In this document: positions 34,872 to 42,064 of the stretch, one piece after another
Layout: each line of letters begins with the position of its first letter
Position numbering within the stretch: the first letter of the stretch is position 1
NCBI GenBank assembly: GCA_035631315.1
Contig: DASQIZ010000091.1
Location: forward strand, 139,930 to 203,929
DNA from: 40CM-2-70-7 sp035631315
GTDB taxonomy: Bacteria > Gemmatimonadota > Gemmatimonadetes > Gemmatimonadales > GWC2-71-9
DNA: 64,000 nt
Reading direction: 5' to 3'
The notes under the pieces: model-generated
What the model saw: the letters and a program-made list of their open reading frames with translations, nothing else
The model's database searches: none
What the model was told of the DNA's origin: nothing
Translations under genes and position numbers: made by a program

Positions 34872-37480
34872 GGGCGCTCCCCCTCCTTCCGGCGGCGCTG
34901 CCACTCCGCGAGGCGGTTCAAGGCCTCCAGGGGAGACAGCGCATTGACGTCCAGGGTATCGAGCTCCGCGAGCAGGGGATCGGGCCGCTCCGGCGGGGCG
35001 AACAGTCCCAACTGGGAGGCGTCGGGGGGCCGGGGCGCCGCCTGATGGGCCACGTGGTGGCCGGCCTCGAGGAGCTTCAGCACTTCCCAGGCGCGCGCGA
35101 CCACCGGCGCGGGCAGTCCCGCCAGCCGGCCGACATGAATGCCGTAGGAGCGGTCGGCGCCGCCCGGCTCCAGCCGGTGCAGGAACACCACGTCATCCCC
35201 CGATTCCTTCACCGCGACGTTGAAGTTCCGCGCGTGTGCCAGCTCCTCAGTGAGCTGGGTCAGCTCGTGGTAGTGCGTGGCGAAGATGGTTTTGCAGCCG
35301 ATGCGGTTGTGCAGGCACTCGGTCACGGCCCAGGCGATGGCGACGCCGTCATACGTCGACGTGCCGCGGCCGATCTCGTCGAGCAGTACCAGGCTTCGCG
35401 CGGTGGCGCCGTGCAGGATCGCGCTGGTTTCGCTCATCTCGACCATGAACGTCGACTGGCCGCGCGCCAGATTGTCGGACGCTCCCACGCGCGTGAAGAT
35501 GCGGTCCGCCACACCGACCTTGGCGCTCTTGGCCGGGACGAATGACCCGACCTGCGCCATGAGCACGGCGAGCCCCACCTGTCGCAGCAGGGTGGACTTA
35601 CCGGCCATGTTGGGGCCCGTGAGCAGGATGATGCGGCCGGCGTCGTCGAGCAGCACGTCATTCGGGATGAACGCCTCCCGCGGCATCATGCGCTCCACGA
35701 CCGGATGGCGTGACCCTTCGAGCCGGAGGGTGAAATCTCCGGTGACCTCGGGCCGCACGTAGTGCTCCCGCTGAGCGACATCCGCGAGCGCGCACCAGAC
35801 GTCGAGCGTCGCAAGGCTCACCGCCGTGTCCTGCACACGGGTGATCTCCGCACCCACCCGACGGCGCAGCGCATCGATCACCGCCGCCTCCCGCGTGGCG
35901 ATCCGCTCTTCGGCGCCCAGAACCTTCGCTTCGTGTTCCTTCAGCTCGGGCGTGACATACCGCTCGGCGCCCGTGAGGGTCTGGCGGCGTTCGTAGTCCG
36001 GCGGGATCCGGTCGCGGTGCGTGTGGGTGATTTCGAGATAGTAGCCGAACACCTTGTTGAACCCGACCTTCAGCGACGCGATGCCGGTTCGCTCCCGTTC
36101 ACGCGCCTGAAGCCCCGCGATGTAGGTCTTGCCGCCATCCCGCGCGTCCTTCAGCTCATCCAGGTCGGCGTCATATCCCGTGCGAATCGAGTCCCCTTCG
36201 GACAGCTGTGCGGGGGGACGATCGACGAGCGCACGCGCCAGCTCGTCGCCCAAATCGGTGAGGAGATCGAACCGTTCCGCGACGCCCTCGAGGAGTGCGG
36301 ACTGGTCTCGCGCCTCGAGCCCGTCGAGGGCGGCCCGCACGTCGGGGAGCTTCCGGATGGAGTCGCGCAGGGCACCCAGCTCGCGGGGGGTAGCCCGTCC
36401 GACCGCGGCGCGCCCCGCGAGGCGTTCCAGGTCCCGGACGCCATCGAGTGCTTCGCGGAGGCGGTCGCGGCCCCTCGGGTCCGTTACCAGCACCTGCACG
36501 GCGTCGAGACGCTCGTTGGCGGCACGCGCATCCACGAGCGGCGCCAGCAACCAGCGGCGCAGGAGGCGCGCTCCCATCGGCGTCAGCGTCCGGTCGAGAA
36601 CCTCGAGGAGCGTCGTGCCCGTCGCGCCGGGGCGCAGGGGCTCGACCAGCTCGAGGTTTCGCCGCGTCATCTCGTCGAGCGGGAGCACGGCGCCGCGCCG
36701 GACGAGCCGGGGGCGCGCCAGGTGGGGGAGACCCCCGGGCTTCAGCTCCCGCGCGTAGCGGAGGAGCGCGCCGGCGGCGCCGAGCGCGGCGCGGTCGGTA
36801 CTCTCTACACCCAGGCCGTCGAGTGAAGCGAGACCAAAGGCGCGCTGCAGATCCTCACGAGCCAAGTCCGGATCGAACTCCCACGCCTCGCGCTCGGTGC
36901 GCGTGCCGGCGAGTTCAGGGGGCGCCGCGGCACCGGCGGGCAGCACCAGCTCCGACGGCTCATACCGGGCTAGGCCCGCGGCGACGTCCTCGGGGACCAA
37001 CGTTTCCCACACGAACTCACCCGTGGTGAGATCGAGGGCCGCGAGGCCGACGACCGAATCCTGGGGCAGAAGCGCGGCGAGGAAGTTGTTCCTGCCGGTC
37101 GCGATCCAGTCTTCCGCAAGGACGGACCCGGGCGTGATGGTCTCGATGACTTCGCGCCGCACGAGGCCCTTCGCGAGCTTCGGGTCCTCGACCTGTTCGC
37201 ATACGGCCACGCGGTGGCCCGCGGCGACCAGCTTGCGGAGGTATTCGGTGGCGGCCTTCACGGGGACGCCCGCGAGCGGGACCTCGGACGCGCCACCGTT
37301 GTTGCGGGAAGTAAGGGTGAGACCGAGGACACGCGCGCCCAGCTTGGCGTCGTCCTCGAACATCTCGTAGAAGTCGCCCATCCGGAAAAACAGGATGGTA
37401 TCGGGGTGCCGCGCCTTGATCTCGCGGTACTGCAGCATGAGCGGTGTGTCGGCAGGTGCCGACGCCACCCGGGAGCTCAA
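34868..37480 (-). CDS. mutS: DNA mismatch repair protein MutS
   Basis: 870 residues, full-length MutS1. N-terminal mismatch-binding domain with the Phe-x-Glu motif in FFRMGDFYEMFEDDAK (core GDFYEMF), connector and clamp domains, and the ATPase with Walker A TGPNMAGKST, Walker B LVLLDEIGRGTSTYDG and the composite-site THYHELTQL. The C-terminal part ends with an amphipathic helix. It starts mismatch correction with MutL. It overlaps the SPOR gene upstream (start) and the TonB-like gene downstream (stop) by four bases each. Confidence 0.98.
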   Translation of the reverse strand: MSSRVASAPADTPLMLQYREIKARHPDTILFFRMGDFYEMFEDDAKLGARVLGLTLTSRNNGGASEVPLAGVPVKAATEYLRKLVAAGHRVAVCEQVEDPKLAKGLVRREVIETITPGSVLAEDWIATGRNNFLAALLPQDSVVGLAALDLTTGEFVWETLVPEDVAAGLARYEPSELVLPAGAAAPPELAGTRTEREAWEFDPDLAREDLQRAFGLASLDGLGVESTDRAALGAAGALLRYARELKPGGLPHLARPRLVRRGAVLPLDEMTRRNLELVEPLRPGATGTTLLEVLDRTLTPMGARLLRRWLLAPLVDARAANERLDAVQVLVTDPRGRDRLREALDGVRDLERLAGRAAVGRATPRELGALRDSIRKLPDVRAALDGLEARDQSALLEGVAERFDLLTDLGDELARALVDRPPAQLSEGDSIRTGYDADLDELKDARDGGKTYIAGLQARERERTGIASLKVGFNKVFGYYLEITHTHRDRIPPDYERRQTLTGAERYVTPELKEHEAKVLGAEERIATREAAVIDALRRRVGAEITRVQDTAVSLATLDVWCALADVAQREHYVRPEVTGDFTLRLEGSRHPVVERMMPREAFIPNDVLLDDAGRIILLTGPNMAGKSTLLRQVGLAVLMAQVGSFVPAKSAKVGVADRIFTRVGASDNLARGQSTFMVEMSETSAILHGATARSLVLLDEIGRGTSTYDGVAIAWAVTECLHNRIGCKTIFATHYHELTQLTEELAHARNFNVAVKESGDDVVFLHRLEPGGADRSYGIHVGRLAGLPAPVVARAWEVLKLLEAGHHVAHQAAPRPPDASQLGLFAPPERPDPLLAELDTLDVNALSPLEALNRLAEWQRRRKEGERP

Positions 37481-38391
37481 GGCTCGGTCACCACGAACGG
37501 CTGGCCACCGAGGCGAGCCTTGAGCTGAGTCACGGCCTTGAGGGCCTCAGGACGCGTGGCGTAGTGGCCCACACGCACCTTGATCAGGCCGGTGGAGTCG
37601 CGCGGCACGACGTGACCCTCGTACCCCATGACCTTGAGGCGGGTCAGGAGCGCGTCGACATCGGCGGCACTCTTCACCGCGAGGACCTGCACGGCATAGG
37701 CGGTCTTGCCCGGAACCGCGGGCGCGGTGTCCTTCGTGGGAGTCGCCGGTGCGGACGGCGTGGTGACGGGGGCCGGGCTCGGGGCCGCCGAGGTCGTCGC
37801 AGGCGCGGGGGCGGGAGTCGCACCGCAGCGCGCCGCGTAGAAGGACACCTGGTTCTTGAACTCGACGTCCGTGCCTGCGCCGGCGAGCGCTTCGCGGATG
37901 AGCTGGCACCCTTCGGTTTCGTTCCGAAGATCGAAGTCGGCCTTGGCGCCCCAGAAATCGGCGCGCGCCTTCACTGGGGAATCGGGATAGTCCCGGCGCA
38001 AGCGTTGCACGGATTGAATGGCAGAGGCCGGGTCACCCTGAGTGTAGGCGAGCTGCGCCAGGCGCATCAGCGCGTCGGCGGCCCAGGGGGACCAGCTGTA
38101 CTCGACCACGACGCGCTGGAGATTTGCCGTGACGGTCGGTGCATCCGCCGCCAGCATGCCCTGAGTAAAGAGCGCTTGCGGATATGCGGAATCCCGCGGC
38201 GACATGGTGGCGAGGAGCTTCCGGACGATCGCGCGGGCGGAGTCGACTTGCCCCGACTGGGCGAGGTCGACCGCTGACTTGAGCCGGGGGTCGGACTGGG
38301 CCGTTAGTCGGTTAATCGGATAGGCGGTTAGTAACACCGCCGCCACGGAACCACGGACCGACCAACCGACCAACCGACTAAGAACTCTCAT
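37477..38391 (-). CDS. SPOR-domain protein with TPR-like region
   Basis: 304 residues from ATG 38391, in ATGA overlap with holA. A signal peptide (about 1-30, ending LTAQ) is followed by TPR-like helices (about 35-170), a Pro/Ala/Thr linker (about 195-225) and a C-terminal SPOR domain (AYAVQVLAVKSAADVDALLTRL by its start, LIKVRVGHYATRPEA). SPOR domains bind septal peptidoglycan lacking stem peptides, so the protein probably acts at the division site in the periplasm. Its first codons form one arm of an inverted repeat. Confidence 0.88.
   Translation of the reverse strand: MRVLSRLVGWSVRGSVAAVLLTAYPINRLTAQSDPRLKSAVDLAQSGQVDSARAIVRKLLATMSPRDSAYPQALFTQGMLAADAPTVTANLQRVVVEYSWSPWAADALMRLAQLAYTQGDPASAIQSVQRLRRDYPDSPVKARADFWGAKADFDLRNETEGCQLIREALAGAGTDVEFKNQVSFYAARCGATPAPAPATTSAAPSPAPVTTPSAPATPTKDTAPAVPGKTAYAVQVLAVKSAADVDALLTRLKVMGYEGHVVPRDSTGLIKVRVGHYATRPEALKAVTQLKARLGGQPFVVTEP
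38304..38381. repeat. Inverted repeat in the signal-peptide codons of the SPOR gene
   Basis: TTAGTCGGTTAATCGG (38304-38319) and CCGACCAACCGACTAA (38366-38381) pair with two mismatches in 16. The right arm includes tandem CCGACCAA-type units. The structure lies in the coding region just after the start codon, so mRNA folding could affect SPOR translation. Confidence 0.7.
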
Positions 38392-39443
38392 GCTGCCTCC
38401 CGTGAAACGCGTGCCAGGCCAAGAATGAGGTCGAGCACGATGCCGTACTCGTCGGTGAGCTGTGTTCCCTTGAGAGCGCGGTCTGCCGCGAGCGCGCGCC
38501 GGATGGCCCGCGAGAGCTCGACGGCGGTCCAACCGCGCACCCATCTGGCCCAGCGGGCGGCCACTTCCTTGTACCCGGCGCCCAGACCGGCAGGCCGGGC
38601 CGAGAGCAGGCGCTGGAAGATTGCGGGCTCCAACCGTCCGGGCGCGGTGCCCCGATCGAGATCGGCGCGCGCGGCGGCGAGTCCCACCAGCCCGGTGCCC
38701 AGCGTACTCACCAGCTTCACGCCGCTCATCCCTGACTGGGCGAGGACGGGCCCGAGGGTCTTGGCCGCGTCGCCGACCCGCCGCTCGAGGGCGGCGGTGA
38801 TGAGATCGTCGAGCGTTTCGCCGTGCCGGACGCCAACGGCGGCGGTGACGTCGGCTTCGGTGACAGCCCGCCCTCCGGCGATGGCGCCCAGCTTGTCGAG
38901 CTCCTGGGAAATCGCGGCCAGGTCATGAGCCGTCGCCTGGCCGAGCAATTCCGCGGCGCGGGTGTCGATCGTAATGCCGATCTGCCCGGCGCGGTGCGCG
39001 ATCCATTTCGTCACGCGATCGGGTGGAAGCCGGTCTACCGTGACGGTGGTCGTGTGGGCGGTGAGTCCCGCGTCAGGCGCTTCATCCCCTCCCTGGACCA
39101 GAATCAGCGTCGTGCTTGGGTTGGGATGGGCGAGGTAGCGGACCAGCTCGTCCCGGGTCTTCGATTTCGCGCGGAACCCCTCGATGGATCGCAGGATCAC
39201 CACTCGGCGGTCGGCCATCATCGGCGGCGTATCGACCAGGGCGCGCAGGGCAGCGGGGTCCAGGTCGGGCGCGGAACGCACGTCGACGTTGAAGTCCCTC
39301 AAGGACGGATCGACGGCGCGGTCGAGCAGCAGACGCACCGCCTCCTCCTTCAGGATCTCTTCCTCGCCGTGGAGATAGTAGACCGGGTCGAGCTTCCCCG
39401 ACTTACCGGTGCCGAGGAGCGCGTTGAAGCTCAACGTCGCCAT
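38388..39443 (-). CDS. holA: DNA polymerase III delta subunit
   Basis: 351 residues. Matches the HolA layout: AAA+-like domain without Walker function (YYLHGEEEILKEEAVRLLL at the start), middle helical domain (ISQELDKLGAIAGG), and the collar domain with typical RAIRRALAADRALK near the end. HolA is the wrench of the clamp loader that opens DnaN rings. It is the first gene of the tightly overlapping minus-strand operon through mutS and ddl, 38 bases after an anti-sigma gene. Confidence 0.93.
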   Translation of the reverse strand: MATLSFNALLGTGKSGKLDPVYYLHGEEEILKEEAVRLLLDRAVDPSLRDFNVDVRSAPDLDPAALRALVDTPPMMADRRVVILRSIEGFRAKSKTRDELVRYLAHPNPSTTLILVQGGDEAPDAGLTAHTTTVTVDRLPPDRVTKWIAHRAGQIGITIDTRAAELLGQATAHDLAAISQELDKLGAIAGGRAVTEADVTAAVGVRHGETLDDLITAALERRVGDAAKTLGPVLAQSGMSGVKLVSTLGTGLVGLAAARADLDRGTAPGRLEPAIFQRLLSARPAGLGAGYKEVAARWARWVRGWTAVELSRAIRRALAADRALKGTQLTDEYGIVLDLILGLARVSREAA

Positions 39444-39481
39444 CGGGCGGAAAATACCGCCCGCGTCTGGCGGATGAAAGC

Positions 39482-39985
39482 CTAGTGGTGGGCGCTGACC
39501 GGCTCGACGAGCGCCGAGCCGTAGGGGACGGGGTTACCGGCGGAGGTCATGGCGCGCGGGTCCTGAAACGTGACGAATGGCACGCCCGCCTGGGCCACGG
39601 GTTTCGGGAACGGCACGGGCGGGAGGGCGTGCGCCACGAGGGGCGCTGGACGGTGTGCGAGCTGCAGGGCCACGAGCGTGATGCCGATGGCCGCGAGGAG
39701 CGCGGCGGCCGCGCCGATGCGCGGAGAGATCCGCGGACCCGCCTGCGTGAGCGCTTCCCGGCGGAGTCTCGCGTCCAGGCGGGCCCGGAACTGCTCCGAG
39801 GGGGTCAGCGTCTCCACCCCCTGAAGTGCGAGCACCCCGCGACGAACCGCAGTGTCGTACGAGCGGCACGTCTCGCAATGGGCGAGATGACGCTCGAACC
39901 GCCGGCGGTCGCGCGGGGTGGTCACCACTCCGTCGCGGTAATCCGTATAGCGATCGAGAAACTCAGGACACTCCATCGTCGGCAC
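39482..39985 (-). CDS. Zinc-finger anti-sigma factor
   Basis: 167 residues. The N-terminal HLAHCETC is the HxxxCxxC zinc site of zf-HC2 anti-sigma factors. One membrane helix lies at about 90-110 (AALLAAIGITLVAL). The C-terminal periplasmic tail is short and Pro/Ala-rich. It probably holds the ECF sigma factor encoded 40 bases upstream until an envelope signal releases it. Confidence 0.85.
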   Translation of the reverse strand: MPTMECPEFLDRYTDYRDGVVTTPRDRRRFERHLAHCETCRSYDTAVRRGVLALQGVETLTPSEQFRARLDARLRREALTQAGPRISPRIGAAAALLAAIGITLVALQLAHRPAPLVAHALPPVPFPKPVAQAGVPFVTFQDPRAMTSAGNPVPYGSALVEPVSAHH

Positions 39986-40025
39986 TATACCTCCCGCGCC
40001 GGCGAGTGGTTCCGCCTTTCGTCGC

Positions 40026-40670
40026 TCAATCGAGCTGCGGGCCGATCAGATGCGCAAACGTGTTCCGGGCCCGGTTCAGGCGGCTCTTCACGGTGCCCAG
40101 ATTGCAGCCCGTGATTTCGGCAATTTCCTGATAACTCCGCCCCTCGAGCTCCCGCAGGACGAACACGGCCCGATGGTGCTCGGGCAGCTCCTTCACGCAC
40201 GCGTCGACGGCGTCCTTCAGGTACCGCTTGCGGTACAGATCGTCGGGGCGCGCGGTGGTGTCTTCGAACTGCAACGGCCGGTGATCGGCGTCCCAGTTCT
40301 TCTTGATGGTCTGGAACAAGACCAGCGGATTCCGGCTCCGGTTGCGGAGCTCGTTCTTCGCCAGGTTCGAGGCGATGGTGTAGATCCAGGTCGAAAACTT
40401 CTTGGTCTGGTCGAAACGATGAATGTGCCGGAACACCCGGATGAACACTTCCTGCACCAGGTCTTCCGCCCGCTCGCGATCGCCGATGGTCCGGTTCACG
40501 AAATTCAGCAGCCGGACCTGATACCGGTCGACCAGGGTACCGAACGCCTGTGGGTCGCCGGTGAGGTGCCGGGACACGACGTGCCCGTCATCGAGCTCGT
40601 GCAGCTTCTCCCGCTCGATGGCGCGGTCCGTGGCGACCGGTGTCGTCTTCCGCTTGAGGATTGCCCGCAT
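40026..40670 (-). CDS. ECF-type RNA polymerase sigma factor
   Basis: 214 residues from ATG 40670 with GGGAG upstream. Sigma region 2 is clear (LVQEVFIRVFRHIHRFD, TWIYTIASNLAKNELR) and region 4 has the helix-turn-helix LEGRSYQEIAEITGCNLGTVKSRLNRAR, cited by its core YQEIAEITGCNLGTVKSR. The RpoE-like length and adjacent membrane anti-sigma gene indicate an envelope-responsive regulator, but its regulon is not visible here. Confidence 0.93.
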   Translation of the reverse strand: MRAILKRKTTPVATDRAIEREKLHELDDGHVVSRHLTGDPQAFGTLVDRYQVRLLNFVNRTIGDRERAEDLVQEVFIRVFRHIHRFDQTKKFSTWIYTIASNLAKNELRNRSRNPLVLFQTIKKNWDADHRPLQFEDTTARPDDLYRKRYLKDAVDACVKELPEHHRAVFVLRELEGRSYQEIAEITGCNLGTVKSRLNRARNTFAHLIGPQLD

Positions 40671-40838
40671 CGTGAACTCCCAGGTTTCAGACGGAAAATT
40701 AGGGAACGCTGGCCTGGATCCTCCTCTCAAGCTCAGGGCAGGAAGTGTACCACCGGTGTGACTTCATTAACATTTGATTAAGGAAGACGTTACAGACCCG
40801 CTACAGCCGCACGTCCTCCCCGGGGGACAACAGAAAGA

Positions 40839-41372
40839 CTACAGCCCGAACACGAACCCGGCTACCAGTAAGATGGCGGTTACCGTCTTGGCGTCGCAGA
40901 TCTCCCCATCTCGAATAGCGGCCAGCACTTGCGAGAGGGGCCGCGGAGCCAGCTCGATGAATTCATCGGCCTCCCGCGCCATTTCCCCGGGAGTCAGATC
41001 CCGCGCCCAGAAGAGATGAATGCGCTCATCCGTGAATCCCGGCGTAGTCCAGATCGGAATGAGGGGTTCGATCCCACCCGCATGCATGCCGGTCTCCTCC
41101 AGCAGCTCACGGCGGGCGCAGTCGACCGGTGATTCACCCTTGCCCAGCCGTCCGGCGGGAATCTCCCAGAGCACGCCGCCCGTGGCGTAGCGGTACTGCT
41201 TGATCAGCAGGATGGTCGGGTCCGGCCCATCGGGATCGGACAGCACCGGCACAACGGCCGACGCCCCCGGGTGCCGGATCATCTCCAACTCCCCGGTCGA
41301 TCCATCGGGATAGGTGACGGTGTCGACGTCCAGGTTGATCACGCGTCCGGTGTGGATCCGTCGCGTGCTCAT
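40839..41372 (-). CDS. NUDIX hydrolase, ADP-ribose pyrophosphatase type
   Basis: 177 residues from ATG 41372. The Nudix box is G-x5-E-x7-REL-x-EE-x-G-M: GRLGKGESPVDCARRELLEETGM, cited here by ELLEETGM. An N-terminal strand (VINLDVDTVTYPDG) and GFTDERIHLFWA match ADP-ribose/ADP-sugar pyrophosphatases, which hydrolyse ADP-ribose to AMP plus ribose 5-phosphate. Specificity is assigned by family only. Its start overlaps the stop of the DUF218 gene by four bases. Confidence 0.9.
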   Translation of the reverse strand: MSTRRIHTGRVINLDVDTVTYPDGSTGELEMIRHPGASAVVPVLSDPDGPDPTILLIKQYRYATGGVLWEIPAGRLGKGESPVDCARRELLEETGMHAGGIEPLIPIWTTPGFTDERIHLFWARDLTPGEMAREADEFIELAPRPLSQVLAAIRDGEICDAKTVTAILLVAGFVFGL

Positions 41373-41965
41373 CGATAGAAGAGCCACGCCACCGGGACTT
41401 TCCATCCCTCGGCGGCGACGTAGCCGGCATTGGTGTGGAGACTGGCGCTGATCGGGGACGCCTTGGTCGGCGACGTGAAGGGCACCAGGCCCTGACGGTC
41501 GGCGAGAATGCGCAGGCGCAGGAGATGAAAGCCGTCACTGACCAGCACCACGCGCTTGCTCGGTCGGTCCTTGAACCAGGTGCCGAGCTGCGCGACGGAC
41601 GAGACCGTCGTCGCGGATGCCGGGAGGGCGATCACCGAGTCCCCCGGCAATCCCAGCCGCGTGAGATACCGCCGTCCCACCTCGGCTTCACTCACGGTGT
41701 CCCGGTTGCCGATCCCCCCGGTTACCAGGATCACGGGTGCCTTGCCCGAGCGGTACAGCCAGGCGGCCTTCTCGAGCCTGGCCTTGAACACCGGGGACGG
41801 CTTCCCGTTGTATTGCGCGGCGCCGAGCACGGCGATGGCGTCCGCGGGTGCCGCGCCCTCACGGGTGCCGGTGATCAGCACATCGATGACGACGGCGGCC
41901 CAGACACCGGCGATGAGAAGAGCGAGGAGCAGGGAAATCTTGAAGACACGGCGGTTGGAGGGCAT
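41369..41965 (-). CDS. DUF218 / YdcF-SanA-like membrane protein
   Basis: 198 residues from ATG 41965. One membrane helix (about 8-30), then a DUF218 domain with AIAVLGAAQYNGKPSP, VTGGIG, and SDGFHLLRL. Family members are envelope proteins linked to vancomycin sensitivity or lipid-carrier processing; no enzyme role is settled. The frame stays open upstream into an inverted repeat but this extension is repeat-derived and not homologous, so the internal ATG is preferred. Confidence 0.85.
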   Translation of the reverse strand: MPSNRRVFKISLLLALLIAGVWAAVVIDVLITGTREGAAPADAIAVLGAAQYNGKPSPVFKARLEKAAWLYRSGKAPVILVTGGIGNRDTVSEAEVGRRYLTRLGLPGDSVIALPASATTVSSVAQLGTWFKDRPSKRVVLVSDGFHLLRLRILADRQGLVPFTSPTKASPISASLHTNAGYVAAEGWKVPVAWLFYR

Positions 41966-41981
41966 GGAAAGACAATATACA

Positions 41982-42060
41982 AGTGCGGAGTGCGGAATTC
42001 GGAGTGCGGAGTCGACGCCGGGGCAGCCGATTCCGCACTTGCCACTCCGCATTCCGCACT
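41982..42060. repeat. Inverted repeat of AGTGCGGA-type units
   Basis: Left arm 41982-41997 (AGTGCGGAGTGCGGAA) and right arm 42044-42060 (reverse complement AGTGCGGAATGCGGAG) pair over about 14 of 16 positions; more GCGGAGTGCGGA units lie between. It sits exactly between the DUF5916 stop and the DUF218 start, in an AT-poor gap. The unit resembles short tandem repeats found between genes in several high-GC phyla. Confidence 0.75.
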
Positions 42061-42064
42061 GGGT

